From the NCBI RefSeq assembly GCF_900636825.1, contig NZ_LR134318.1, positions 2,637,501-2,701,500 on the forward strand: 64,000 nt of DNA. Direction: 5' to 3'. How positions within the stretch are numbered: position 1 is the first letter of the stretch; each line of letters starts with the position of its first letter. The notes under the pieces are model-generated. The model was not told the DNA's origin and did not search any database. It saw only the letters and a list, made by a program, of their open reading frames with translations. Shown here piece by piece: positions 28,279-37,994 of this stretch. The position numbers and the translations under genes are program-made. The DNA is from Pseudomonas fluorescens. GTDB lineage: Bacteria; Pseudomonadota; Gammaproteobacteria; Pseudomonadales; Pseudomonadaceae.

Positions 28279-29601
28279 ATGAGTCGCCGGAGAGGGGTTG
28301 CCTTGCTGCTTATGTCGGTGTTTGGGTTCGTCGTGCACAGTGCGCAGGCGATCACCGGGCCGGAGACAGCTCAGGTGCTTAACGCCCGTTATCAACTAAA
28401 AGCGGATAGCTGTGCGGGCGGTACGGCGGTTTATTTCTGCAGTGGTGTATTGCTGCGCCGCTCACGGAATCCGGTGAACTTGCCGTTCTGGATGCTCAGT
28501 GCTGAAGCGGTGGCCTCCGGTGCCGAACGATTTGATTTTTGGCGAGAAGATCGGCCTCCTGTGGACAGGAATGTTGCCAATGGTTTTGTGCTGTCAGATG
28601 TATTCACCGCTATTGGTGTCAATAAATCTTTGGACGTCAGTGCTGCTGTTCCAGATGCACAGGCGTTGGTGAAAAACTGGGACGATACGGCCCCTACGAA
28701 AATCCCCTTGGAAGCCCTGTTTTACAACGTGACCGTGAAGGGTGCGTTGCGTCGCGCTCTTAAGGATCAATTGACGTACTTTCAGGCCACTGGGGAATGG
28801 TTGCCGATCCTGCGATTGCAGGCCGCTGAGACACAGCAGAATCCGTTCGGCTTCAACCAGGCCGATCAACTCTACGTCGGCTACCAGGTCGCCGCCCGGC
28901 TGGAGGCCCGATATGCCGATACCGCCCCGGCGTGCAGAGACGGGCGCGCGGCGTTTTATTGCAACGGGGTGCTGATTCGCACGACGGATCAGTCCACGGC
29001 GTTTCATTCATGGAATCCGAGCCCGGGATCTGTGCGAGGCAATGGCGCTTCGTTCAGCTACCTGCGAGCCGACGCGGGTGTAATCAGGTTTTATAAATCC
29101 CAAGGGTTTGTCGTCCGAGAGCAAGCCGCGCCCGCCGGCAACCCCATGACCTTGCGCTGCGCCTATCCCTACGATGCTGGCACCGGCGGGAGCGCCGATG
29201 TTTGCAGAACACACGGCGGACTGTGCAGTGAGGTGGGGGTCAACAGCATTGATGCCTGGGTTTCGCGATACGGCGGACAGGTCAACCGCTCGTGCGCGTT
29301 TACCACTGATCCGCAGCAATTTCAGCTGAGTATCGACGTGCGCAAGAATCGCGGCGATTCTCTTGGCTGGAACGAGTTCATGGTTGCGGCATGGCCACAG
29401 GACAATCCGGCCCAGTTACCCATCGAGGCGTTTTTCTACAATACCCAAGCCCTCCTTCCGAGTAATGGTTTGCCAGGTGCCCAGTACGATCAGAAGGATT
29501 TCTTTCAGGAAACCGGTCGTAACGTGCCGATTTTGCGTATTACGCTCGGTGCTGGTGCCGGCGGGATTTTCGTCTTCAATCCTCTGGAACAGGGTTTGTA
29601 A
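28279..29601 (+). CDS. Exported protein with internal duplication (halovibrin-like), paralogue 2
   Basis: A tandem paralogue of the preceding gene, 440 residues. A signal peptide covers about residues 1-23 (ending VVHSAQA). It has the same two-domain plan: VLNARYQLKADSCAGG with CSGVLLRRS and FWMLSAEAV, then VAARLEARYADTAPACRDG with YCNGVLIRT and HSWNPSPGSV. The ATG at 28279 has GGGAGGAAG upstream; a TTG at 28252 in frame is rejected. Conserved cysteines pair across the paralogues. The pair probably arose by gene duplication after an older domain duplication. Function is unknown; co-direction with the Ig/RCC1 genes suggests one secreted set. Confidence 0.72.
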   Translation: MSRRRGVALLLMSVFGFVVHSAQAITGPETAQVLNARYQLKADSCAGGTAVYFCSGVLLRRSRNPVNLPFWMLSAEAVASGAERFDFWREDRPPVDRNVANGFVLSDVFTAIGVNKSLDVSAAVPDAQALVKNWDDTAPTKIPLEALFYNVTVKGALRRALKDQLTYFQATGEWLPILRLQAAETQQNPFGFNQADQLYVGYQVAARLEARYADTAPACRDGRAAFYCNGVLIRTTDQSTAFHSWNPSPGSVRGNGASFSYLRADAGVIRFYKSQGFVVREQAAPAGNPMTLRCAYPYDAGTGGSADVCRTHGGLCSEVGVNSIDAWVSRYGGQVNRSCAFTTDPQQFQLSIDVRKNRGDSLGWNEFMVAAWPQDNPAQLPIEAFFYNTQALLPSNGLPGAQYDQKDFFQETGRNVPILRITLGAGAGGIFVFNPLEQGL

Positions 29602-29605
29602 GCGT

Positions 29606-31180
29606 TCATTCAGGATGCGCCGCCGCCAACAGCTCTTGGGTGTACGGATGCTGCGGGGAGTCAAAGACGTCATGACTGGCGCCGCGCTCGACCACTTTGC
29701 CGTCCTTGATCACGATCATGTCATGGGCGAGAGCGCGGACCACGGCCAGGTCATGGCTGATGAACAAATAGGTCAGGCCGTGTTTTTCCTGCAGGTCGCG
29801 GAGCAGGGCGACCACTTGTTTCTGTACCGTGCGGTCCAGTGCCGACGTTGGTTCATCGAGCAGAATCAGGGCGGGTTTGAGCACCAGTGCGCGGGCGATG
29901 GCGATGCGTTGGCGCTGGCCACCGGAGAATTCGTGGGGATAGCGATGACGGCTTTCCGGATCGAGGCCGACTTCCTTGAGAACGCGGATCACCTGCTGAT
30001 CACACTCATTGGCGGTCGATTCGCTATGGACTTCCAGACCTTCACTGATGATCTGCGCCACTGACATGCGTGGGCTGAGGCTACCGAACGGGTCCTGAAA
30101 CACCACTTGCATCTGCCGCCGCCACGGGCGCAGCTGTTTCTGGTTGAGGCCGTCGAGCGCTTCGCCCTGAAAGCGAATGCTGCCTTCGGAGTCGATCAGC
30201 CGCAGGATTGCCTGGCCCAGCGTCGATTTGCCCGAGCCGGATTCGCCGACGATGCCCAGCGTCTTGCCGCGCTGGATGCTCAGACTGATACCGTCGACTG
30301 CGCGCAGGTACTGCTTGCGTTGAAACAGTCCGCCGCCAACAACGAACTCGACCCGCAGATCCTCGACTTCCAGCACGTTTTCGCGCTCATCTCGAGGCAG
30401 GGCTTCGCCTTCCGGCTCGGCATTAAGCAATACACAGCTATAGGGATGTTTGGGTTCGGTGAACAGCGTTTCGCACGGTGCCTGTTCGACGATCTCCCCG
30501 GCCTTCATCACGCACACGCGCTGAGCAATGCTGCGCACCAGATTGAGATCGTGGCTGATCAGCAACAACGACATGCCGAGCCGCTGCTGCAGGGACTTGA
30601 GCAGCAGCAGAATCTTGCGCTGCACGGTGACATCGAGCGCGGTAGTCGGCTCGTCGGCGATCAGCAGTTCCGGCTCGCAGGCCAGCGCCATGGCAATCAT
30701 CACACGTTGGCGTTGGCCACCCGATAACTGATGCGGGTAAGCCTTGAGGCGCTCCTTGGGTTTCTGAATGCCGACCAGACCGAGCAGTTCGAGGATCCGA
30801 TGCTGCGCCGCTTTACCGCCGAGACCACGGTGCAACAACAGCGTTTCGCCAATCTGCTTTTCAATGGTGTGCAGCGGATTGAGCGAGGTCATCGGCTCCT
30901 GAAAGATCATCGCGATACGGTTGCCGCGTAACTCGCGCAGGACCTTGGGGTCCGAGCCCACCAGTTCCTTGCCGCGATAGCGAATGCTGCCGGTAGTCTG
31001 TGCATCGGTTTCGGGCAACAGTTGCAGGATCGAGTGCGCCGTCACCGATTTGCCCGAGCCCGATTCACCGACCAGTGCCAGACATTCGCCGGGGCGAATA
31101 TCCAGGCAAAGTTCCCGCACCACGCGCTGGCCATTAAAGGCGACATTGAGGTTACGGATTTCGATCAGGTTGTCAGTCAT
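29606..31180 (-). CDS. yejF: Oligopeptide ABC transporter, fused double ATPase (YejF-like)
   Basis: A 524-residue cytoplasmic ATPase with two nucleotide-binding domains in one chain. Walker A appears twice as GESGSGKS, the signature appears as LSGGQRQR and FSGGQRQR, and Walker B as [11 protein letters not shown] and [11 protein letters not shown]. It powers peptide uptake with the two permeases and the binding protein encoded upstream on the same strand. The ATG at 31180 is preferred over a GTG at 31186. The gene ends 4 bp from the convergent exported-protein gene, with no terminator hairpin between them. In E. coli the Yej system imports microcin C. Confidence 0.92.
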   Translation of the reverse strand: MTDNLIEIRNLNVAFNGQRVVRELCLDIRPGECLALVGESGSGKSVTAHSILQLLPETDAQTTGSIRYRGKELVGSDPKVLRELRGNRIAMIFQEPMTSLNPLHTIEKQIGETLLLHRGLGGKAAQHRILELLGLVGIQKPKERLKAYPHQLSGGQRQRVMIAMALACEPELLIADEPTTALDVTVQRKILLLLKSLQQRLGMSLLLISHDLNLVRSIAQRVCVMKAGEIVEQAPCETLFTEPKHPYSCVLLNAEPEGEALPRDERENVLEVEDLRVEFVVGGGLFQRKQYLRAVDGISLSIQRGKTLGIVGESGSGKSTLGQAILRLIDSEGSIRFQGEALDGLNQKQLRPWRRQMQVVFQDPFGSLSPRMSVAQIISEGLEVHSESTANECDQQVIRVLKEVGLDPESRHRYPHEFSGGQRQRIAIARALVLKPALILLDEPTSALDRTVQKQVVALLRDLQEKHGLTYLFISHDLAVVRALAHDMIVIKDGKVVERGASHDVFDSPQHPYTQELLAAAHPE

Positions 31181-31189
31181 GGTCACGCT

Positions 31190-32212
31190 TCAGGATCGTG
31201 GGTCGAACGCGTCACGCAACGCTTCGCCGATGAAAACCAATAAAGAGAGGATCAGCGCCAGCGTAAAAAACGCTGTCAGCCCGAGCCACGGCGCTTGCAG
31301 GTTTTGCTTGCCCTGTCCGATCAGTTCGCCGAGCGAAGCGCTGCCGGCAGGCATGCCGAAGCCGAGGAAGTCCAGCGCCGTCAGCGTGGAAATCGCCCCG
31401 GTCAAAATGAACGGCAGGTAGCTCAACGTCGCATTCATGGCGTTGGGCAGAATGTGCCGGATGATGACCTTGCGATCAGTCAGGCCCAATGCCCGGGCGG
31501 CTTTGACGTATTCCAGATTGCGCCCGCGCAGGAATTCGGCACGCACCACGTCGACCAGCGCCAGCCAGGAAAACAGCGCCATGATGCCCAGCAGCCACCA
31601 GAAATTCGGCTCAACAAAACCGGACAGGATGATCAGCAGGTACAGCACCGGCAACCCCGACCAGACTTCCAGCAGTCGTTGCCCGAGCAGATCGACCCAG
31701 CCGCCGTAATAGCCCTGCAATGCGCCGGCCGCGATGCCGATCAGCGCACTGACAAAGGTCAGCATCAACGCAAAGAGGATTGACACCCGAGCACCGAAAA
31801 TCACCCGCGCGAGCACGTCGCGCGCCTGGTCGTCCGTCCCCAGCCAGTTCACCGACGTCGGCGGGCTCGGCGCGGGTTTGTTGAGGTCGTAATTGGGCGT
31901 GTCGTCACTGAACGGAATCGGTGGAAACAGTATCCACCCGCCGTCCTTGCGGATCAGCTTCTGCACATAGTCGCTGCGATAATCGGCCTGAAACGGCAGT
32001 TGCCCGCCAAATTCCTGCTCGGTGTGGCGCTTGAATACGGGGAAGTACCATTGGCCCTGGTAACTGACCATCAGCGGCTTGTCATTGGCAATCAACTCGC
32101 CGCCCAGCGTCAGCATGAACAGACCGATGAACAGCCACAGCGACCACCAGCCCCGACGGTTTTTCCTGAAACGTTCAAAGCGGCGACGGCCCAAAGGCGA
32201 GAGCTTGAACAT
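31190..32212 (-). CDS. yejE: Oligopeptide ABC transporter permease (YejE-like)
   Basis: An inner-membrane permease of 340 residues. It has a basic N-terminus ([21 protein letters not shown]), one early membrane helix, a long periplasmic loop typical of YejE, and then a core with the EAA-type loop (VKAARALGLTDRKVIIRHIL). The ATG at 32212 overlaps the previous gene's stop as TGATG, so translation is coupled. It pairs with the YejB-like permease encoded upstream. Confidence 0.9.
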   Translation of the reverse strand: MFKLSPLGRRRFERFRKNRRGWWSLWLFIGLFMLTLGGELIANDKPLMVSYQGQWYFPVFKRHTEQEFGGQLPFQADYRSDYVQKLIRKDGGWILFPPIPFSDDTPNYDLNKPAPSPPTSVNWLGTDDQARDVLARVIFGARVSILFALMLTFVSALIGIAAGALQGYYGGWVDLLGQRLLEVWSGLPVLYLLIILSGFVEPNFWWLLGIMALFSWLALVDVVRAEFLRGRNLEYVKAARALGLTDRKVIIRHILPNAMNATLSYLPFILTGAISTLTALDFLGFGMPAGSASLGELIGQGKQNLQAPWLGLTAFFTLALILSLLVFIGEALRDAFDPRS

Positions 32213-33273
32213 CAGGCATTCCTCGCGGCGAAGTCGATGCGCGGATCGACCAGCGTGTAGCACAGGTCACCGATGAGTTTTATCAGGAGTCCGAACAAGG
32301 TGAAGATGAACAGCGAACCGAAAACCACCGGGTAATCTCTGGAAACAGCCGCTTCGTAACTCATGCGTCCGAGACCGTCGAGGGAGAAAATCACCTCGAT
32401 CAGTAATGAACCGGCAAAAAATACGCTGATAAACGCTTGGGGAATGCCCGATACCACCAGCAGCATCGCGTTGCGGAACACGTGGCCGTACAACACGCGA
32501 CGTTCGCTCAGACCTTTCGCCCGAGCGGTGACCACATACTGTCGGGTGATTTCATTGAGAAACGAGTTTTTCGTCAGAATCGTCAGCGTCGCGAAGCCGC
32601 CAATCACCAGTGCGGTAACAGGCAATACCAAGTGCCAGAAATAATCGGCGATCTTGCCCAGCGTCGACAGCGATTCGAAGTTGTCCGACACCAGGCCCCG
32701 CACCGGGAACCAGTTCAATGAGGTGCCGCCGGCAAACACGACGATCAGGAACATCGCAAAGAGGAAGGCCGGCATGGCATAACCGATGATGATTGCAGTG
32801 CTGCTCCAAATATCGAAATGACTCCCATGGTGAACGGCTTTGCGGATGCCCAGCGGAATCGATACCAGATACGTGATCAGCGTCGCCCACAAGCCGAGGG
32901 AAATCGTCACCGGCATTTTGTCCAGGATCAGATTGGTGACCGTGGCGCCGCGAAAGAAACTCTTGCCGAAATCCAGCTGCGCGTAGTTCTTGAGCATCAG
33001 CCATAGGCGCTCATGGGCGGGCTTGTCGAAACCGTATTGTTTTTCGATGTCCTTGATCAATTGCGGATCTAGGCCACGGCTGGCGCGCGAGGCGTTGCCG
33101 GATGTCTCGCTGGCGCCGCCGCCGACACCGGCCCCGCCGATACCTTGCAGGTGAGCAATGGCCTGCTCGACCGGGCCGCCGGGCGCGGCCTGAATGATCA
33201 CGAAATTGACCAGCAGAATGATCACCAGCGTCGGGATGATCAGTAACAGACGCCGCAATATGTAAGCCCACAT
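32212..33273 (-). CDS. yejB: Oligopeptide ABC transporter permease (YejB-like)
   Basis: An inner-membrane permease of 353 residues starting [19 protein letters not shown], the typical DppB/YejB start. A Gly-rich insertion ([13 protein letters not shown]) in the first periplasmic loop is characteristic of YejB. The EAA-type loop is [18 protein letters not shown]. The start overlaps the binding-protein stop as TGATG, so all four genes form a coupled operon. An in-frame extension to 33357 lies inside the binding-protein gene and is rejected. Confidence 0.9.
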   Translation of the reverse strand: MWAYILRRLLLIIPTLVIILLVNFVIIQAAPGGPVEQAIAHLQGIGGAGVGGGASETSGNASRASRGLDPQLIKDIEKQYGFDKPAHERLWLMLKNYAQLDFGKSFFRGATVTNLILDKMPVTISLGLWATLITYLVSIPLGIRKAVHHGSHFDIWSSTAIIIGYAMPAFLFAMFLIVVFAGGTSLNWFPVRGLVSDNFESLSTLGKIADYFWHLVLPVTALVIGGFATLTILTKNSFLNEITRQYVVTARAKGLSERRVLYGHVFRNAMLLVVSGIPQAFISVFFAGSLLIEVIFSLDGLGRMSYEAAVSRDYPVVFGSLFIFTLFGLLIKLIGDLCYTLVDPRIDFAARNA

Positions 33274-35141
33274 CAGTGCGGCCCTCCGGGTCTGCCACGG
33301 CTTATTTTTTCGGCCGTCATCTGCTGGTTGGTCAGCGCTGTGCTGCTGATTTCCCACCAGCTTTCGATGGCTTCGTCATTGCTCGCTTGAACCGACGGTA
33401 TGCCGAACCGATTCCACCACACAGTGGAGGTGCCCGGCGGGTAGTAGTTGGGAATCCAGTAATAATTCCATTGCAGCACCCGATCAAGTGCATGGGCGTA
33501 GCGCAGCATGTCCGATTGCGTGGAAGCGCGAATCAGGCCGTTGATCAAGGTGTCGACGGCCGGATTTTTCAGCACCATATAGTTGTTGGCGCCAGGGTCG
33601 TTGGCGGACGCGGAGCCGAAGTAATTCAACAATTCGCCACCCGGAGACGTGGTGACCGGGTAGCCAGTGACGATCATGTCGTAGTCGCGGCTCATCAGGC
33701 GATTGACGTATTGCGAGGAATCGATGCGGCGGATATTAAGCTCAATACCGATCTGCTTCAGCGTGCGTTTATATGGCAACAGCAGGCGATCCATGCCGTT
33801 CTGGCTGACCAGGAAAGTGAAGCTCAGCGGCTCACCGTCAGCATTCACCAATTGATCGCCATCAGGTTTCCAGCCGGCCTGCTCGAGCAATTCGAGGGCT
33901 TGCAGCTGCTTGTCACGGATGATCCCGCTGCCATCGGTTTTGGGCGCTTCGAAGACTTTGCTGAAGACTTCCTCAGGTATTTGCCCGCGCAGCGGTTCGA
34001 GGATCTTCAGCTCTTGCGCATCAGGCAACTGACGGGCGGCGAGCTCAGTGTTGGAGAAGTAGCTCTGCTGGCGGATGTACAAGTTGCGCATCATCTGCCG
34101 GTTGCTCCATTCGAAATCCCAGAGCATGGCCAGGGCCTGCCGTACGCGACGGTCATGGAACATCGGCTTTTGCAGGTTGAACACAAAACCCTGCGCCGAC
34201 TGCGGGGCTTCGGTTGCCAGATGAGCCTTTTGCAGGCGGCCGTCAGCGAGGGCAGGGCTGTCGTAGCCAATGGAATAACCGGTGGCGGAAAACTCGCGGT
34301 TGTAGTCATAGGCACCGCCGCGCAGCACCTGACGCGCCACATCGGTATCGCCGAAGTATTCGATGCTGAAATGATCGAAATTGTACAGCCCGCGACTCAC
34401 CGGCAAGTCTTTGCCCCACCAATCAGCGTTGCGTTCGAACGTGATGCTGCGCCCCGAGTCGACTTTGCCGACGCGGTACGGGCCGCTTCCGAGTGGCGGT
34501 TCGTAACCGCCGCCGCCAGCGAAGTCACGGCTCTTCCACCAGTGCTCGGGAAACACCGGAAGGGTCGCGATGTCCAGCGGCAGCGTGCGGTTCTCGTTGC
34601 TCTTGAAGTCGAAACGTACGGTCAGCGGCGCTTCAACCTCAACGCCTTTGACGTCGGCAAACTGGCTGCGATAACGCAGACTGCCTTGGGTCATCAGCAA
34701 ATCGTAGGTGTAACGAACGTCTTCGGCGGTGATGGGCTTGCCGTCGGCGAAGCGTGCCTTGGGATTGATAAAAAAGCGCAGGGACAAACCGTCAGCGGAG
34801 CGCTCCATTTTTTCAGCTACCAGGCCGTAGACGGTGTAGGGCTCATCGAGCGAGCGCTGGGCCAGCGGCGAATACAGCAGACCGTCGATCTGCGTGACCC
34901 CGATGCCTTTGTCTATATAAGGAAGAATGTGGTCGAAGTGGCCGATTTCGATGGCCGAGCGGCGCATCGTTCCGCCCTTCGGTGCCTGCGCATTGGTGTA
35001 GTCGAAGTGGCTGAAGCCGGCCGCATATTTCGCGGGCTCGCCGTAGACGGTCAACGCATGTTGCGGTGCAGCGCTCACGCTGGCGGCGCCCGAAAGCAAC
35101 GCAAGGGCGGTGATTAGCAATGTGGGGAAAGCCAGTCGCAT
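33273..35141 (-). CDS. yejA: Oligopeptide ABC transporter, periplasmic binding protein (YejA-like)
   Basis: A family 5 periplasmic solute-binding protein of 622 residues. The signal peptide covers about residues 1-24 (ending SVSAA). The mature part begins [20 protein letters not shown], and [29 protein letters not shown] and [11 protein letters not shown] mark the YejA branch. It captures peptides for the YejBEF importer. The ATG at 35141 has AAGG upstream and is the first gene of the operon. A parvulin gene lies 133 bp upstream in the same direction. Confidence 0.91.
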   Translation of the reverse strand: MRLAFPTLLITALALLSGAASVSAAPQHALTVYGEPAKYAAGFSHFDYTNAQAPKGGTMRRSAIEIGHFDHILPYIDKGIGVTQIDGLLYSPLAQRSLDEPYTVYGLVAEKMERSADGLSLRFFINPKARFADGKPITAEDVRYTYDLLMTQGSLRYRSQFADVKGVEVEAPLTVRFDFKSNENRTLPLDIATLPVFPEHWWKSRDFAGGGGYEPPLGSGPYRVGKVDSGRSITFERNADWWGKDLPVSRGLYNFDHFSIEYFGDTDVARQVLRGGAYDYNREFSATGYSIGYDSPALADGRLQKAHLATEAPQSAQGFVFNLQKPMFHDRRVRQALAMLWDFEWSNRQMMRNLYIRQQSYFSNTELAARQLPDAQELKILEPLRGQIPEEVFSKVFEAPKTDGSGIIRDKQLQALELLEQAGWKPDGDQLVNADGEPLSFTFLVSQNGMDRLLLPYKRTLKQIGIELNIRRIDSSQYVNRLMSRDYDMIVTGYPVTTSPGGELLNYFGSASANDPGANNYMVLKNPAVDTLINGLIRASTQSDMLRYAHALDRVLQWNYYWIPNYYPPGTSTVWWNRFGIPSVQASNDEAIESWWEISSTALTNQQMTAEKISRGRPGGPH

Positions 35142-35274
35142 TGTCAGCCTTGGAACCGGAAAATCGATAAGCGCAATTTGTACGCGAGAGGCGCGTCAGC
35201 CGCCAGCCGTATATGTAACTGAAACACAACGGCCCACCATAAGGCGGGCCGTTGATGAGCGATCAGGCGACGAA

Positions 35275-35556
35275 TCAGTCCTGACGGCTGGTGACTTCCA
35301 GCAGGTGATAACCGAACTGAGTCTTCACCGGGCCTTGCACGACATTGATCGGCGCGCTGAACACTACGGTGTCGAATTCCTTGACCATCTGGCCAGGACC
35401 AAACGAGCCCAGATCGCCGCCCTGACGGCTGGATGGGCAAGTGGAGTTGGCCTTGGCGACTTCGGCGAAATCAGCGCCGCCTTCAATTTGGGCCTTGAGT
35501 TCGTTGCACTTGTCTTCGCTCGAAACCAGGATGTGGCGGGCAGTGGCTTTAGCCAT
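35275..35556 (-). CDS. Parvulin-type peptidyl-prolyl isomerase, second copy
   Basis: A 93-residue stand-alone parvulin with ARHILVSSEDKCNELK, NSTCPSSRQGGDLGSFGPGQ and TQFGYHLLEV. It is clearly related to the 91-residue protein at 11626-11901 but differs in the substrate-pocket region. It has no signal peptide and should be cytoplasmic. It lies upstream of yejA on the same strand with its own AT-rich leader. Confidence 0.92.
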   Translation of the reverse strand: MAKATARHILVSSEDKCNELKAQIEGGADFAEVAKANSTCPSSRQGGDLGSFGPGQMVKEFDTVVFSAPINVVQGPVKTQFGYHLLEVTSRQD

Positions 35557-35652
35557 GGGGAAAATCTCCGATCTATTTCAATAAAGTGTGGAGCGTACCG
35601 GAATCAGTGGGCGAATTCTCGGCAAAGTTCCATCGGGGGATGTCCGCGTCTG

Positions 35653-36522
35653 TTAGAGACCGGCCGCCTGCAACCGCAGCGCATGTTCAACGTAGAGTTG
35701 AATCGGATCATTTTCCGAAGGCTTGCCGATTGGGCTGCGACGCAGACTGCCGAGGTGGTCCAAGGGGTAATCGGAGCGAATCACCTGGCCAAGATGCGAG
35801 CTGAAGCGGCCAACAAAACCGTCGCTCTGTTGCGCTTCCGTCGTGAAGTAACTGGCCATTTCCTGACAAATCCTATGAGCAGGATCGAGTCCCAGAGGGT
35901 TGCTTGGCGAAACGATGCCGCTCCAGGAGTAATAATGAACATCGTTTTCTTGCGCCGGACCTTGACCGCCCCAGGTCTGAGGCAGCCCTTGCGGATACTT
36001 GTCGTTGAAATCCCCAACACTTTCGGTTGTCAGCGCGTTGAGCGCCGCGACTGCATGTTGCGGCAGCGAAGGGCTGCCGCTGAGCAAGGACAGCCAATCG
36101 GCAAACAAGGTCGCTACGCGCTGCGCGACGTGTTCTGGAAGACGACCGGGAATCAGCGCCTTGCGCAGATGATCCGCCAGTTCCGATCCATGGTTCGGAC
36201 CGCTGACGGAAGTGACCGACGCAATGGTGTGTGGCGCTGATGCGGCAGCATAACGTGCCGCCAATGCGCCTTGGCTGTGACCAATCAGGTTGACCTTGCG
36301 CGCACCGGTCCCTTGCAGAACGCGGTCAATCTGAGCCAGCAATTGTTCACCTCGAGCCTCGTTGTCATGGATAGCGCTGAGATGCGGGACAAACACTCGG
36401 TTGTCAGCCGCTTTCAAAGCCTCTCTAACCTCGTGAAATAGCTCGACCTGGCCAATACGCTCAAATCCAAACAAGCCGTGTACCAACAGGATGGGATAAC
36501 GAGTTGTAGCATTCCGTTGCAT
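35653..36522 (-). CDS. Family I-type triacylglycerol lipase lacking a signal peptide
   Basis: A 289-residue alpha/beta-fold lipase related to the secreted Pseudomonas lipases of family I.1. Conserved blocks are YPILLVHGLFGFERIG (oxyanion region), LIGHSQGALAARYAA with nucleophile Ser83, the Asp in SDGFVG and the His in SSHLGQVIR. Unlike secreted relatives, it starts almost directly at the mature domain with no signal peptide, and the two cysteines that form their stabilising disulfide are not at the expected places. An intracellular ester hydrolase is therefore likely. No lipase chaperone (foldase) gene is adjacent. The start at 36522 is the only reasonable ATG. Confidence 0.87.
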   Translation of the reverse strand: MQRNATTRYPILLVHGLFGFERIGQVELFHEVREALKAADNRVFVPHLSAIHDNEARGEQLLAQIDRVLQGTGARKVNLIGHSQGALAARYAAASAPHTIASVTSVSGPNHGSELADHLRKALIPGRLPEHVAQRVATLFADWLSLLSGSPSLPQHAVAALNALTTESVGDFNDKYPQGLPQTWGGQGPAQENDVHYYSWSGIVSPSNPLGLDPAHRICQEMASYFTTEAQQSDGFVGRFSSHLGQVIRSDYPLDHLGSLRRSPIGKPSENDPIQLYVEHALRLQAAGL

Positions 36523-36856
36523 GTTCAGACCTTTTCGCAGAAGTTCAGTGGGTGATTCCAGGGCTCACTCTAAAACACTCATTCTGTTGAAGAAGTACGA
36601 ATAGGCATCAATTGGCCGCCGAATCTGGACCAAGGCGCGTACGAAATTTCAGATTTAACTGAGCTATATATCGGAAGTTCTGGCCGTCTCCCGCCCACAA
36701 AGGAGCGATCCAGCGATGCTCTCCTACTCGCTTGGTGGTCTTTGCTCCATGCTCGTGGCGGATTGAGCTGACATCCAAATACAGGCGAATCGCTTTCAAT
36801 ATCGGTTGTCGACGTCGTCAATGAAGACGGCGCTTAATCCACGGAAGGGGCCGAGC
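36523..36856. other. Intergenic region between divergent lipase and Ig-repeat genes
   Basis: 334 bp with no convincing gene, RNA or hairpin. It should hold the promoters of both divergent genes, but I cannot assign -35/-10 elements with confidence. The 19-bp motif found upstream of the other Ig-repeat gene is absent. Confidence 0.5.
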
Positions 36857-37936
36857 ATGACCACTCAAGAAGTCGAGTTTTATTACCGGGTTCGCCAGCC
36901 GATCAATGCTTGCGCGAAAGCAGCAGTGTTGCCGGCAGTGACGATTAATACGTTAACGGATGATGTGCTGGATCCGTCGCTTGCCAAGGTTGTCGTGAAG
37001 GTTGCGGCTTACGCCGACATGACATGTGGCGATCAAGTGGTGTTGCGCTGGGACGGCCTGGATGTCGAAGGCTTTGTCTATCAGCACGAGATGGTCCGAT
37101 TTGTCAGCGACGCTCAGGTTGGCAAAGAGCTCATCTTTGTCGTCAAAGGCATGCACTTGGCGGCGCTGGATGGCGGTTCGCTGCAAGTTTATTGGACGCT
37201 ATTGAAGGGCAACCAGCCTCATCCGGTCGAGTCCGAGCGCCTGCAATTGTCGGTCGGCGATGTGCGAACGAACTTGCTCGCGCCGCAAGTCGAAAGCGCG
37301 GTCGGAGGTGCGCTTGATCCTGAGCGGGTACCGGAAGGCGTTCTTGTCTCGCTGCAACCTTACGCGAGGATGTGCGCTGGTGATCGGGTTGTCTTGTCGT
37401 GGGCGGGCGATCCGCCGGTGCAGGCTTTCAACGATTCGTTAAAAGTTGAAGGCTTTGCTGTCGCCGAGCCATTGTCATTCTGGATTCCACCAGAACACGT
37501 TGCTGCTTATCTTGGCGCTGAAGTCACCGTGACCTACCGGGTCGAACGCACGGGCGGGGGCAGTGAAGCATCGGATCCGACCGTAATCCACATTGGTCCG
37601 CTGATTCGCGGTGAGCTGGCGGCACCGGATGTGCTGGAGGCGCTTGGCGGAGTGCTGTCGGCGGCTGATTCGACTGCGGGCGTTACCGTCGTGATAGCTG
37701 ATGCAAAAATGCAGGATGCAGAGGTGGTTTATCTCAAATGCGACGGCGAGTATTTCAGCCATCGTGATGAGCGTGAAATCACTCCGGAGACGGCGGGGCG
37801 GCCGCTGATGTTCATCGTGCCTCATTCTTTCTGGCGTGAGCACGAGGGCGCAATCGTTAGCGTCGCATATTCGGTGGAGCGTCTGGACGATGTCAGTCAG
37901 CAATCCCCAGTGACGCGCATTCGAATCGAGGCCTGA
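36857..37936 (+). CDS. Ig-like tandem-repeat protein
   Basis: A 359-residue protein made of three copies of the roughly 110-residue Ig-like repeat seen at 21950 and 25994. The copies begin LPAVTINTLTDDVLDP, LLAPQVESAVGGALDP and LAAPDVLEALGGVLSA, and each contains GDxVVLxW or an equivalent, FxxPxxxxAxxxG and VxYxVER. No signal peptide or membrane helix is visible. The ATG at 36857 is preceded by GGAAGGGG; an in-frame extension to 36806 is rejected. Function is unknown. It lies 7 kb from the main Ig cluster and may be a dispersed paralogue. Confidence 0.75.
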   Translation: MTTQEVEFYYRVRQPINACAKAAVLPAVTINTLTDDVLDPSLAKVVVKVAAYADMTCGDQVVLRWDGLDVEGFVYQHEMVRFVSDAQVGKELIFVVKGMHLAALDGGSLQVYWTLLKGNQPHPVESERLQLSVGDVRTNLLAPQVESAVGGALDPERVPEGVLVSLQPYARMCAGDRVVLSWAGDPPVQAFNDSLKVEGFAVAEPLSFWIPPEHVAAYLGAEVTVTYRVERTGGGSEASDPTVIHIGPLIRGELAAPDVLEALGGVLSAADSTAGVTVVIADAKMQDAEVVYLKCDGEYFSHRDEREITPETAGRPLMFIVPHSFWREHEGAIVSVAYSVERLDDVSQQSPVTRIRIEA

Positions 37937-37948
37937 CCCGCTTATCTT

Positions 37949-37982
37949 CCAGCCCTCCGGCTCGCGTGAAACAGAGGGCTGG
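37949..37982. terminator. Convergent terminator hairpin
   Basis: A 9-bp stem CCAGCCCTC/GAGGGCTGG with a 16-base loop lies between the convergent Ig-repeat and DAHP synthase genes. No long T run follows on either strand, so efficiency is uncertain. Confidence 0.55.
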
Positions 37983-37994
37983 ATTCGTGGACGG

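Noticed and set aside
33276..35117. 613-codon plus-strand open frame
   Set aside because: Antisense of yejA, which has a signal peptide and family motifs.
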